A stretch of 54,784 nt of DNA from Rhodospirillales bacterium 24-66-33 (GTDB lineage: Bacteria > Pseudomonadota > Alphaproteobacteria > Reyranellales > Reyranellaceae). Made by a program: the position numbers and the translations under genes. The notes under the pieces were generated by a model. It was not told where the DNA came from, made no database searches, and was given only the letters and a program-made list of their open reading frames with translations. Positions 16,748 through 25,550 of the stretch are shown here, piece after piece; the stretch's first letter is position 1, and every line of letters starts with the position of its first letter. The stretch covers positions 1 through 54,784 of the forward strand of contig NCHQ01000035.1 in assembly GCA_002281855.1 (NCBI GenBank), given 5' to 3'.

Positions 16748-18280
16748 ATGGCATCGCGTCAGGCCGTGCTCGGCATGGAGCAGGCTTCCTTCTTCTACGG
16801 CTCGGGCCGCGTCTTCGAGAACGTGTCGTTCCTGCTGGACGATGCGCGCACGGCGCTGGTCGGCGAGAACGGCGCCGGCAAGTCGACCCTGCTCAAGTGC
16901 CTCACGGGCGCGCTCGAACTCAATGCCGGCCAGGTGACCCGCTCGCGCGGCCTGCGCATCGGTCAGGTGCCGCAGGACGTACCCGACGGCCTCGCCGGGC
17001 GCTCCGTTCGTGAGGTGCTTGGCCAGTCGCTGGCCAAAGTCGGCCAGGACGGCGAGGACTGGCGCATCGACGTGCTGCTCGACGAGATCGGCGTGGATCC
17101 GGAGATCCTCGACAAGCCGTTCGGCACGCTGTCGGGTGGGTGGCAGCGGCTTATGCTGATCGCGGCAGCGGCGCGGCTCGAAGAGCCCGACATCCTGATC
17201 CTCGACGAGCCGACCAACCATCTCGACCTTGCCAACATCAACACCCTCGAGCGCTGGCTGACGGACGAGTTCTCGGTGCCGATGCTGATCGTCAGTCACG
17301 ACCGCGAGTTCCTCGACCGGGTGACCGAGCGCACGCTCTTTCTGCGCGCCGATGGCGTCCATGCCTTCAAGACGCGTTTCTCGATCGCGCGCGAGGAGCT
17401 GCTGCGCCGCGACGCCACCGCGGCGGCGCGGGCGCGGCAGGAGGATCGCGAGATCAAGCGGCTAGAACAGGCCGCGGCGCGCTACAAGGTCTGGGCGGTC
17501 AAGAACCCCGACCTCAACAAGCGCAAGAACGCCGTCGAGAGCCGCATCGCCCGCATCGAGAAGGAGCGTACCCAAACCTATGTCGCGCGCGAGCGCCGGC
17601 TGGAACTGGCCGAGGGCGACATCGACGCCAAGGTGGCGCTGCGCCTCTCCAGCCTCGACATCACGGTGCCGGGATCGGGGCGCAAGCTGATCGCCGTCGA
17701 CCGGCTGGCCATCGCCGCGGGCGAGCGCGTCGCCCTGCTCGGCACCAACGGCACCGGCAAGTCGACCTTGCTCGCCGCGCTGTCCGCCGCTTACGAGCCC
17801 GGTCGAGAGCATTATGATGGACAGGCCGCCGTACGCTTCAATCCGGCCTGCCGGCTGGTCTATTTCGACCAAGCGATGAGCGCGCTGCCGGTCGCGACCA
17901 AAATCCTCGACTACGTGGTCGAAGCCGAGGGCGTGACCGAGAAGGAGGCGATCCGCCACCTTGCGGGCGCAGGCTTCGCCTTCGTGCGCCTCAAGGAGCC
18001 GATCGGTGTGCTGAGCCACGGCGAACGCGCGCGGCTGGTGTTCCTGAAGATGAAGCTGCTACGGCCCAACTTCTACGTGCTCGACGAGCCGACCAACCAT
18101 CTCGACATCGAGGGTCAGGAGGATCTGGAGGAACAGCTCGAGAAGAGCGACGTCTCCTGCATTTTCGTGAGCCACGACCGCTTCTTCACGCGCACCGTGG
18201 CGACCCGCTTCCTCGAGATCCGCAAGGGCCGACTGGTCGAAACCGACGACGCCGACGCCTTCTTCGATTCGCAGGCATAA
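16748..18280 (+). CDS. ABC-F family ATPase (translation-associated type)
   Basis: 510 residues with two ABC domains and no membrane segment. First domain: Walker A GENGAGKST, signature LSGGWQRLML, Walker B ILDEPTNHLD. A charged linker follows at about 215-295 (REIKRLEQAAARYKVWAVKN ...). Second domain: GTNGTGKST, signature LSHGERARL, VLDEPTNHLD and SHDRFF. ABC-F proteins act on the ribosome (EttA/Uup/YbiT-like) or protect it from antibiotics. The second signature has His where Gly is usual. ATG at 16748 follows the amidohydrolase by 68 bases. Subfamily not assigned. Confidence 0.87.
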   Translation: MASRQAVLGMEQASFFYGSGRVFENVSFLLDDARTALVGENGAGKSTLLKCLTGALELNAGQVTRSRGLRIGQVPQDVPDGLAGRSVREVLGQSLAKVGQDGEDWRIDVLLDEIGVDPEILDKPFGTLSGGWQRLMLIAAAARLEEPDILILDEPTNHLDLANINTLERWLTDEFSVPMLIVSHDREFLDRVTERTLFLRADGVHAFKTRFSIAREELLRRDATAAARARQEDREIKRLEQAAARYKVWAVKNPDLNKRKNAVESRIARIEKERTQTYVARERRLELAEGDIDAKVALRLSSLDITVPGSGRKLIAVDRLAIAAGERVALLGTNGTGKSTLLAALSAAYEPGREHYDGQAAVRFNPACRLVYFDQAMSALPVATKILDYVVEAEGVTEKEAIRHLAGAGFAFVRLKEPIGVLSHGERARLVFLKMKLLRPNFYVLDEPTNHLDIEGQEDLEEQLEKSDVSCIFVSHDRFFTRTVATRFLEIRKGRLVETDDADAFFDSQA

Positions 18281-18408
18281 TCGTCGTCTCGACCGGAGCG
18301 CCGAAGGCACGGAGTGGAGAGACCTCCTATCCACCAAAAGCCGACCAATCGCCGAGAAAAGATCTCTCCACTCCGCCTCGCTGCGCGAGGCTCCGGTCGA
18401 GATGACGA
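18281..18408. repeat. Long inverted repeat, family A, copy 1
   Basis: Left arm 18281-18323 and right arm 18361-18408 pair over the outer TCGTC.TCTCGACCGGAGC block and the inner GGAGTGGAGAGA block, with an internal bubble and a loop of about 37 bases. The same architecture and near-identical sequence recur at 27844-27968. It fills the whole gap between the convergent ABC-F and Hsp70-like genes. No open frame, no long T-run. Confidence 0.85.
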
Positions 18409-18414
18409 GATACT

Positions 18415-19656
18415 TTAGCCCGCCATCTGCGCGAGGCCGAGGGCCACGGAGAGGAGGTCGGAGCCGCCTGCGATGCGGGCGGACGGGGCGGCTCGTGCGA
18501 CGGCTGTGCGCACCGCGGGCACGCGGCTCGATCCGCCGGTCATGAAGACGGTCTCGATCGCATCGGGTTTCAGGCCGGCCGCGGCTATGCACGCGCCTGC
18601 CGCCTCGTGCAGCCGGGCCGTCGCCCCGCCGATGGCCTGGTCGAACGCGCGGCGCGTCGCGACCGCCGAGAGTCCAGCCTCAAGGAACGCGAGCGGGATC
18701 GGGACGCGATCCTCGGCGCTCAGTGCGATCTTGGCATCCTCGACGGTGAAGGCCAACCGATGGCCGAGGCCCTGCTGCAGCAGCTTGAGGAGTCGCGAGA
18801 CCTTTTCGGGCTCGCAGGCCAGCGACACCAGCTCGGCGACCTCGCGTTCGTTCCTGTAGGTGTAGACGAAATTGATCGTCGACCAGGTGGCGAGCTGGTG
18901 AAAGAGCGCGTTCGGCATCGGCAGCTTCTTCTTCACGAGTTGCGTGCCGAGACCCAGCAGCGGCATCACCGAAGCGAGGCTGAGCGCGGTATCCAGATCC
19001 GTGCCACCGATCCGCACGCCGGTGCTGGCCAGCACGTCGCCGCTGCGATCCGCCCGCCCGCGTCGCTCCGGTCCGACACGCACGATCGAGAAGTCGCTCG
19101 TGCCGCCGCCGATGTCGGCAATCAGCACCAGCTCCTCGCGCGGTACAGTCTGCTCGTAGTGATGAGCAGCGGCGATGGGCTCGTAGGCGAAGGCGATCTC
19201 ACGGAATCCGGCCTGCCGCGCCACACGTTCAAGCACGGCTTGCGCGCGCGCATCGGCCTGGTCGTCGTCATCGACGAAGCGCACCGGGCGGCCCAGTACG
19301 ACGGAGGCGATCTCCCCGCCGGCGAAGGCTTCCGCCTTCTCCTTGAGGTTCCGGATGAAGATCTCGACGACATGGGTGAGCGGAACCTTGCGGCCACCGA
19401 GGCTGGTCTCCTCATCGATCAGGGGCGAGCCCAGGATCGACTTCAGCGCCCGCATCAGCCGGCCTTCGGTCTGCTCGACATAGGCCGCGATGGCGGCGTT
19501 GCCGAGCACGACCCGGCCCTTGGTTTCGTAATCGAAGAACACCGCGCTGGGCATCAGCGTGTTATCCGCCTCGATCGGTGCCAGCTCGGCCACGCCGTTG
19601 CGCGTCACGCCGATCGCCGAGTTCGACGTTCCGAAATCCAGTCCGCACGCGATCAT
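18415..19656 (-). CDS. Hsp70 family ATPase, YegD-like
   Basis: 413 residues. Actin/Hsp70 ATPase motifs: phosphate-1 GLDFGTSNSAIG at 5-16, phosphate-2 LIADIGGGTSDFS near 190, adenosine motif TGGSSRVPAVR near 370. It is far shorter than DnaK (about 640 residues) and has no substrate-binding domain, as in YegD-like proteins whose partners are unknown. It stands alone: convergent with ABC-F across the inverted repeat, and about 100 bases from the ABC permease gene. The promoter probably lies in 19657-19752. Confidence 0.85.
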   Translation of the reverse strand: MIACGLDFGTSNSAIGVTRNGVAELAPIEADNTLMPSAVFFDYETKGRVVLGNAAIAAYVEQTEGRLMRALKSILGSPLIDEETSLGGRKVPLTHVVEIFIRNLKEKAEAFAGGEIASVVLGRPVRFVDDDDQADARAQAVLERVARQAGFREIAFAYEPIAAAHHYEQTVPREELVLIADIGGGTSDFSIVRVGPERRGRADRSGDVLASTGVRIGGTDLDTALSLASVMPLLGLGTQLVKKKLPMPNALFHQLATWSTINFVYTYRNEREVAELVSLACEPEKVSRLLKLLQQGLGHRLAFTVEDAKIALSAEDRVPIPLAFLEAGLSAVATRRAFDQAIGGATARLHEAAGACIAAAGLKPDAIETVFMTGGSSRVPAVRTAVARAAPSARIAGGSDLLSVALGLAQMAG

Positions 19657-19752
19657 GATGGTCCCCGGGGAGGCGAAGGGGGTGTCATCTATTACGATGC
19701 GCCACGCGTTGCCAGACCGTTTCTTTTCGCCTAGCCCCTGCGCGATGGACTG

Positions 19753-20529
19753 CTAGGCGACGATCTCGCCGCGGAAGGCCCAGCGGGTCATGCGCTTCTC
19801 GACCATGGCGCAGACCGCGTACATGGCGACGCCCATGATGGCGATGGCGAACAGGCCGGCGAAGGTGGTGGGCGCATCGTTGCGGGCGCTGGCCGACAGC
19901 ATCAGGAAGCCGATGCCGTTGTTGCCGCCCACCGTTTCGGAGATCACCGAGCCGATGAAGGCGAGCGTGATCGCCACCTTGAGGCTGGCGAACAGGTAGG
20001 GCATGGCGCGCGGGATGCCGACCTTGGTCAGGATCTCCAGCCGCGTGGCGCCGAGGCTGCGCAGCACGTCGCGCATCTCGGGCTCGATGGTGGCGAGGCC
20101 GGTCGCGACGTTCACGACGATCGGGAAGAAGCTGATCACGAAGGCGGTGATGACGGCCGGCAGCGAGCCGACGCCGACCCAGATCATCAGGATCGGCACG
20201 ATCGCGACCTTCGGGATCGCATTGAAGGCGATCAGCAGCGGATAGAGGCCGGAATAGATGAAGGGCGAGGCGCCGACCGCGAGGCCGAGCAGCAGGCCGA
20301 ACGCAATGGCCAGCAGGAAGCCGATCATCGTGGTCCACAGCGTGTCCCAGCTATAGGCCATCAGGATATCGAAGCGCTGGACGAACACCGCGAAGATCTT
20401 GGTCGGCCTGGGCAGGATGATCTCCGGCACCTGGAAGACGATGCAGCAGATCTCCCAGACGATCAGCAGGGCCGCGAGGACCAGCCACGGCATGGCATGC
20501 CTCAGCGCCTCGCGCCGCAGGTCGCTCAT
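19753..20529 (-). CDS. ABC importer permease, nitrate/taurine (SsuC/TauC) type
   Basis: 258 residues, six predicted helices, with the conserved permease loop MRDVLRSLGATRLEILTKVGIPRAMPYLFASLK near residues 150-180. ATG at 20529 overlaps the ATPase gene stop as ATGA. With the upstream ATPase and NMT1-type binding protein it makes a complete NitT/TauT-family importer. Substrates of this family include taurine, aliphatic sulfonates, nitrate, and thiamine or pyrimidine precursors; the one used here is not deducible. Confidence 0.86.
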   Translation of the reverse strand: MSDLRREALRHAMPWLVLAALLIVWEICCIVFQVPEIILPRPTKIFAVFVQRFDILMAYSWDTLWTTMIGFLLAIAFGLLLGLAVGASPFIYSGLYPLLIAFNAIPKVAIVPILMIWVGVGSLPAVITAFVISFFPIVVNVATGLATIEPEMRDVLRSLGATRLEILTKVGIPRAMPYLFASLKVAITLAFIGSVISETVGGNNGIGFLMLSASARNDAPTTFAGLFAIAIMGVAMYAVCAMVEKRMTRWAFRGEIVA

Positions 20530-21311
20530 GGCGCGTGCTCCTGGTGGATGCGGTCGCGCAGCTCGTGGACGATGTCGACGAAATGCGGCTCGAAGGTCGT
20601 CTCGAGGGTACGCGGCCGCGGAATGTCGATCTTTTTGGCCAGCACGATGCGGCCGGGCCGGCGGCTCATGACGTAGACCGTGTCGGCGAGATAGACCGCC
20701 TCGCGCAGGTCGTGCGTCACCAGCACGCCGGTGAAGCGCTTCTCCAGCCACAACGCCTGCATGACGCCCCACAGCTCCTCGCGCGTGAAGGCGTCGAGCG
20801 CGCCGAACGGCTCGTCGAGCATCAGGAGCTCGGGCTCGTGGATCAGCGCGCGGCACAGGTTCGAGCGCTGCTGCATGCCGCCCGAGAGCTGCCAGGGATA
20901 CTTGTCGGCGAAATCGGCGAGGCCGACCGTCTGCAGCAGCTTCATCGCGCGCTCGACATACTCGGCACGATGGCTGCGGAAGCGCCGCTTGTGCGGCTCG
21001 ACCACTTCCATGGGCAGGAGGATGTTGTTCATGGTCGTGCGCCACGGCATCAAGGTCGGATTCTGGAACGCCATGCCGACGCCCTTGATCGGCCCGGTCA
21101 CCTTCCTGCCGTCCACCACGATCTCGCCGCCCGATGGCGGCAGCAGGCCGGTCACCAGTTTCATGATGGTGGACTTGCCGCAGCCCGACGGGCCGACGAC
21201 GGCGATGAACTCGCCCTTGTCGATGCCCAGCGTGGCATCGGCCAGGGCCAGGGTGGTGTCCTTGCCCAGGCGGTAGGTAAGGCTGACGCCCTTGAGATCG
21301 ACGAAGGCCAT
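20526..21311 (-). CDS. ABC importer ATPase, SsuB/TauB type
   Basis: 261 residues: Walker A GPSGCGKST near 40, Q-loop GMAFQNPTLMPWRTTMNN, signature LSGGMQQRSNLCRA, Walker B LLMLDEPFGALD, switch VTHDLRE. It is of normal length for SsuB-like proteins. It is coupled by a four-base overlap to the permease, but separated from its binding-protein gene by 148 bases that hold a composite palindromic repeat. That arrangement could let the binding-protein message accumulate above the rest of the transcript. Confidence 0.87.
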   Translation of the reverse strand: MAFVDLKGVSLTYRLGKDTTLALADATLGIDKGEFIAVVGPSGCGKSTIMKLVTGLLPPSGGEIVVDGRKVTGPIKGVGMAFQNPTLMPWRTTMNNILLPMEVVEPHKRRFRSHRAEYVERAMKLLQTVGLADFADKYPWQLSGGMQQRSNLCRALIHEPELLMLDEPFGALDAFTREELWGVMQALWLEKRFTGVLVTHDLREAVYLADTVYVMSRRPGRIVLAKKIDIPRPRTLETTFEPHFVDIVHELRDRIHQEHAP

Positions 21312-21318
21312 CAGATCA

Positions 21319-21454
21319 TCTCCCCTCCCCCGTCAAACGGGGGAGGGAAAGGGAGGGGAAGAGCAACAACATGCTTGTCTTGAGTGTGAAACCCATGGTG
21401 CTGCCTTCCCCCTCCGCCCTTCGGGCACCTCCCCCGTGTGACGGGGGAGGTGTT
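21319..21454. repeat. Composite palindromic repeat, family B, copy 1
   Basis: Two hairpin units in opposite orientation: CCTCCCCCGTCAAACGGGGG at about 21326 and ACCTCCCCCGTGTGACGGGG at about 21427. They are joined by GGGAGGGGAA ... TTCCCCCTCC arms that can also pair with each other. Similar units occur at 33022-33082 and 35790-35916. Located inside the ABC importer operon between the binding-protein and ATPase genes. Confidence 0.85.
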
Positions 21455-21459
21455 TGATT

Positions 21460-22473
21460 CTACTTGGCGACCATCCGGTCGGCCTTGGGCGGCAGGTAGG
21501 CGTTGCTGAACACCTTGTCGGGCGCCGGCGCGTTCGGCAGACCGAAGGCCTCGGACACGTCCTTCACGGCGCGGGCGAAGCGGGCCGGGTCGACGTCGCC
21601 CATGCCGTTGGCCTTCACGTACGGCGTCAGGATGTTGGTCTCGAGCGAGATCTTCAGGCGCTCCAGCTCGAGCTTCTCGTCGATCAGGGGGTCGCGCTTC
21701 TTGGCGGCGGCAATGCCGAGCTGCGGGTTGGCGATGACGTCCTTCCAGCCCTTCAGCGTGGCGGCCAGGAAGCCCTTCACGGCCTTCTCGTTCTTCATCA
21801 TGTCGGCCGAGATCACGACGCCGTTGCCGTAGACGTCCATGCCGAAGTCGACGAAGCGCATGGCCACGATGTCCTCGAACGCCACGCCGCGCGCCTTGAG
21901 GTCGAGCATCGACGAGAAATAGTGGCCGGAGATGAAGTCGACGGTGCCCTGGACCAGGCTCTGCTCGCGCAGCTGGGGCGTCAGGTTGACGTGCTCCCAC
22001 TTGGTGATGCCGTTCTTCTTGGCGAAGGCCGGGAACAGGCGGAAGCTGGCGTCGAACACCGGGGCGCCGAGCTTCTTGCCCTCGAGGTCCTTCGGCGTCT
22101 TGATGCCGCTCTTCTTCAGCGCATAGACGCCGAACGGCGCGAAATCGTAGACCATGAACACGCAGAGCACTTCCTTGCCCGGGTTCTTGGCGTTGTACTC
22201 GATGGTGGAATTCACGTCGGCGAAGCCGATCTGGTAGGCACCCGTGGCCACGCGCTGCACCGCGCCGGCCGAGCCCTGGCCGGGGTCCATCGTGACGTCG
22301 AGGCCTTCGGCCTTGTAGTAACCCTTCTCCAGCGCCACCAGGAACGGCGAGGTCGGGCCCTGGAAGACCCAGTCCAGGGTGAACTTGATCGCGGTTTGGG
22401 CATTGGCCGGGAGGCTCCCGAGCGCCAGCGCGACCGCGGCCGCACTGCCCAGCATCTTGGCGAATTTGCTCAT
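21460..22473 (-). CDS. ABC substrate-binding protein, NMT1/SsuA-like
   Basis: 337 residues with a signal peptide (MSKFAKMLGSAAAVALALGS..ANAQ, cleavage near residue 26). An NMT1/THI5-type periplasmic binding fold follows: KFTLDWVFQGPTSPFLVALE at the start, then GYYKAEGLDVTMDPGQGSAGAVQ in two motifs. This is the usual signature of pyrimidine-precursor and sulfonate/nitrate binding proteins. It is the first gene of the importer unit, starting 69 bases after ndvA on the same strand. Ligand unknown. Confidence 0.85.
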   Translation of the reverse strand: MSKFAKMLGSAAAVALALGSLPANAQTAIKFTLDWVFQGPTSPFLVALEKGYYKAEGLDVTMDPGQGSAGAVQRVATGAYQIGFADVNSTIEYNAKNPGKEVLCVFMVYDFAPFGVYALKKSGIKTPKDLEGKKLGAPVFDASFRLFPAFAKKNGITKWEHVNLTPQLREQSLVQGTVDFISGHYFSSMLDLKARGVAFEDIVAMRFVDFGMDVYGNGVVISADMMKNEKAVKGFLAATLKGWKDVIANPQLGIAAAKKRDPLIDEKLELERLKISLETNILTPYVKANGMGDVDPARFARAVKDVSEAFGLPNAPAPDKVFSNAYLPPKADRMVAK

Positions 22474-22542
22474 GTTCTTGATCCCCCTGAGTTCCCTGCT
22501 CGGCGACTCTTAGGCGGACATTTCACGGCCGCCAAGGGGATA

Positions 22543-24303
22543 TCAGGCAGATTCTATGCCAGCCTGCTGCGTCGCCACCAGCCGGGCGAAGGCACCGCGC
22601 TCAGCGAGCAACGCCTGATAGCCGCCCTGCTCGACGACCCGCCCGTGCTCGAAAACCACGACCTGATCGGCATCGCGGATGGTCGACAGGCGATGGGCGA
22701 TCACGAAGGTGGTGCGGCCCTGCATCAGGATCTTCAGGGCCTTCTGGATGCGCGCCTCGGTGACCGAGTCGAGCGCACTGGTCGCCTCGTCGAGGATCAG
22801 GATCGGCGGATTCTTGAGCAGCGCGCGGGCGATCGCGAGCCGCTGGCGCTCGCCTCCCGAGAGCGTGGTGCCGCGCTCGCCGACCAGCGTTTCGTAGCCC
22901 TGGGGCTGGCGCATGATGAAATCGTGCGCCTCGGCGAGCTTGGCGGCCTCCTCCAGCTCGGCCTGCGTGGCGTCCGGCTTGCCGATGCGCAGATTGTCGG
23001 CGATCGAGCGGTAGAACATGGTGCTGTCCTGGAACACCACGCCGATGTTCCGGCGCAGCGATTCCAGCTTGATGTCGCGATGGTCGACGCCGTCGATGCG
23101 GATCACGCCCGTCTGGGCGTCCCACATGCGGTGCAGCAGCGACAGTGCGGTGCTCTTGCCGGCGCCTGTCGGACCGACGAACGCCACCGTCGCGCCGGCC
23201 GGCACCTTGAGCGAAAAATGCACCAGCGCCGGGCGCTTGCCGTCGTAGGAGAAGTTGATGTCGTCGAACTCGACGTCGCCCCGGGCGCGCCCGATGTCGA
23301 TGCCGTTCGGCTTGTCCGGCACGCTCGACTGCGAATCCAGCACGCGGAAGAAATCGCCCAGCGACGGCATCTGGAAGAAGATGCGGCTGACGAAGCCCGA
23401 GGCCTGGTCCATGCGGCCGATCAGCATGGTGGCGAAGCCCATGAAGCTCACTATCTCGCCGACCGTGGCTTCGTTCCGTGTGTAGAGCCAGGTGCCCAGC
23501 ACGAAGATCGCGATCACGGTGACCGTCGAAGCGGCACGTGTCATCACCGACAGCAGCGCCCACCAGTTCAGCACCGGGAACTGCGCCTGCAGCGTCTGGC
23601 CGATGATGCGGTGCATTTCGCTGGTCTCGGCGCCCAGCCGCACGAAGCTCTGGATCAGGCTGATGTTGCCCAGGGCGTCGCCCGCGCGGCCCGCCAGCTC
23701 GCTGTGCAGGTCCTCGACCTCCTTCTGCAGCCGGTCGGTGCGACTCACGACCCAGACATTGGTCACGGCGAAGAACAGGATCAGGACCAGCAGCAGGAGG
23801 CCCAGCCGCCAGTTCATGAAAAGGCTGAGCGGCAGCATGACGAACAGCGCCACCAGGGTCGCCAGGTTCTCGCGGAAGAAGGACAGCCAGATGCCGAACA
23901 GGTTGTCGACGCCGGTCAGCATGATCTTGATCAGCCGGCCGGAATGCTGGGCGTTGTGGAACGAGAACGGCAGCATCAGCAGATGCTGGAAATAGGTCGC
24001 CATCGCGCCCAGGCGGCGGCGATGGGCCATCCGGTCGGCCTGCAGCGAGACCACCATGTTGGCCACGATGCCGCCGATGCCGACCAGCGCCCAGAGGCCC
24101 AGGATCTCGCGCGCATCGCGCCACAGGAGGTCGACCGGCCGGTCGCGCGCGGTGCTCAGCAGGTCGATCACCCTGCCGAACAGCACCGGTTCATAGAACT
24201 GCAGGCCAGCCACCGCGATGTTCGCGATGGCCAGCGTGATGGCCAGGCCCTTCTCGGCCCGGAGCAGGCCGATCACACGACCATAGACGCGGAAGAATTC
24301 CAT
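22543..24303 (-). CDS. ndvA: Beta-glucan-type ABC exporter, NdvA/ChvA-like
   Basis: 586 residues, half-transporter with fused domains. Type I exporter membrane region at about 1-310 (opening MEFFRVYGRVIGLLRAEKG, as in rhizobial NdvA), ATPase region at about 340-580 with GPTGAGKST, LSGGERQRL, LILDEATSALD and AHRLST. NdvA/ChvA homodimers export cyclic beta-1,2-glucans to the periplasm. No glucan synthase (ndvB/chvB) is near, so the exported glucan is inferred from homology alone; other ABCB-type exporters remain possible. It begins 24 bases after the M20 gene. Confidence 0.8.
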   Translation of the reverse strand: MEFFRVYGRVIGLLRAEKGLAITLAIANIAVAGLQFYEPVLFGRVIDLLSTARDRPVDLLWRDAREILGLWALVGIGGIVANMVVSLQADRMAHRRRLGAMATYFQHLLMLPFSFHNAQHSGRLIKIMLTGVDNLFGIWLSFFRENLATLVALFVMLPLSLFMNWRLGLLLLVLILFFAVTNVWVVSRTDRLQKEVEDLHSELAGRAGDALGNISLIQSFVRLGAETSEMHRIIGQTLQAQFPVLNWWALLSVMTRAASTVTVIAIFVLGTWLYTRNEATVGEIVSFMGFATMLIGRMDQASGFVSRIFFQMPSLGDFFRVLDSQSSVPDKPNGIDIGRARGDVEFDDINFSYDGKRPALVHFSLKVPAGATVAFVGPTGAGKSTALSLLHRMWDAQTGVIRIDGVDHRDIKLESLRRNIGVVFQDSTMFYRSIADNLRIGKPDATQAELEEAAKLAEAHDFIMRQPQGYETLVGERGTTLSGGERQRLAIARALLKNPPILILDEATSALDSVTEARIQKALKILMQGRTTFVIAHRLSTIRDADQVVVFEHGRVVEQGGYQALLAERGAFARLVATQQAGIESA

Positions 24304-24327
24304 GTGCCTCGCCCGCGTCCGTTCGTT

Positions 24328-25503
24328 CTAAGCTGCCTTCGGGTCGAGAAAGCGCTCGACGGTACGCACGAAGAAGCTCACGCCGAACGGGATGGCCATG
24401 TCGTTGAAGTCGTAGCGGGAATTGTGCAGGCTGACCGTCCCGGGACCGCCGCCGTTGCCCAGCCACACCATGGCGCCCGGCACCTTCTCCAGCATGTAGG
24501 AAAAGTCCTCGGCGCCCATGCTCGGGCGCGTATTGTCCTCGACCGCGTGTTCGCCACAGACCCCGGCGGCCACATCGGCGGCGAAGCGGGCCTGCTCGAC
24601 GTCGTTCACCGTCGGCGGATAGCCCGGCTTGTGCTCGACCTCGATCTTGACGCCGTGCATCCGGGCGGCGCCCTCGCAGATCTCGTCGATGCGCCGCTTC
24701 ACCAGCTCGCGGTTCGCGGGCGTCGTGGTGCGCGTCGTGCCGCCGATATGCGCGTCGCCCGGAATGACGTTGTAGGCGGAGCCCGCATGGAAGAAGCCGA
24801 CGGTCACGACGCCAGCATCGATCGGATCGATGTTGCGCGAGACGATGGTCTGGAGCGCCATGACGATGTTCGCGCCGACGACCATGGGATCGAGCGTCGA
24901 ATGCGGATGGGCGGCGTGACCGCCCTTGCCCGTGATGCGGATGTCCCAGCGATCGGCGGCGGCCAGGAGCGGACCGCCCTTGGTGACGATGTGGCCGACC
25001 GGAAGGCCGGGCTTGTTGTGGATCGCGAACACCGCGTCGCAGGGGAACTTCTCGAACAGCCCGTCCTCGATCATCACCTTGGCGCCGCCGCCGCCCTCTT
25101 CGGCCGGCTGGAAGATGAAATGGACAGCGCCTTCGAAGTCCCGGGTTTCGCTGAGCATCTTTGCGGCGCCCAGCAGCATGGCGGTATGACCGTCATGGCC
25201 GCAGGCGTGCATGCGGCCGGGACTGGTCGACCGGTGGGCGAAATCGTTGGCTTCGTCCATCGGCAGGCAATCCATGTCGGCGCGCAGCCCGATCGACTTC
25301 AGCGAATTGCCCTTGCGGAGGGTGCCGACCAGGCCGGTCTTGCCCAGGCCGCGCGTCACCTCGAGTCCCCATTCCTCCAGCTTGGCCGCGACGACGTCGG
25401 AGGTGCGGTTTTCCTCGAAGGCGAGTTCGGGATGGGCGTGGATGTCGCGGCGGATTGCCGAGATCTCGGCCTGGATTTCGAGGGAACGCGGCAGGACAGG
25501 CAT
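24328..25503 (-). CDS. M20 family amidohydrolase (hippurate hydrolase-like)
   Basis: 391 residues of the M20D/HipO group. Metal-binding ACGHDGHTAMLLGAA (Cys101, His103), QPAEEGGGGAKVMI with the catalytic Glu, the IHNKPG His region and a C-terminal SLHNSRYDFND. These enzymes hydrolyse N-acyl amino acids or aminoacyl amides in the cytoplasm. ATG at 25503; only 47 bases separate it from the divergent dehydratase-like gene, so the two probably share a regulatory region. Substrate unknown. Confidence 0.85.
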   Translation of the reverse strand: MPVLPRSLEIQAEISAIRRDIHAHPELAFEENRTSDVVAAKLEEWGLEVTRGLGKTGLVGTLRKGNSLKSIGLRADMDCLPMDEANDFAHRSTSPGRMHACGHDGHTAMLLGAAKMLSETRDFEGAVHFIFQPAEEGGGGAKVMIEDGLFEKFPCDAVFAIHNKPGLPVGHIVTKGGPLLAAADRWDIRITGKGGHAAHPHSTLDPMVVGANIVMALQTIVSRNIDPIDAGVVTVGFFHAGSAYNVIPGDAHIGGTTRTTTPANRELVKRRIDEICEGAARMHGVKIEVEHKPGYPPTVNDVEQARFAADVAAGVCGEHAVEDNTRPSMGAEDFSYMLEKVPGAMVWLGNGGGPGTVSLHNSRYDFNDMAIPFGVSFFVRTVERFLDPKAA

Positions 25504-25550
25504 GAGGTACTCCGGTTGGAACCGCGGCCATCTTAGACCAGAGTAGCCGG

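Noticed and set aside
21454..25536. Very long plus-strand open frame (1360 codons) and similar ones at 45852-49886, 4477-6951 and 27910-30378
   Set aside because: They are antisense to well-identified genes and encode His/Arg/Gln/Asp-rich sequence without domains; such frames arise from GC-rich third positions on the opposite strand.
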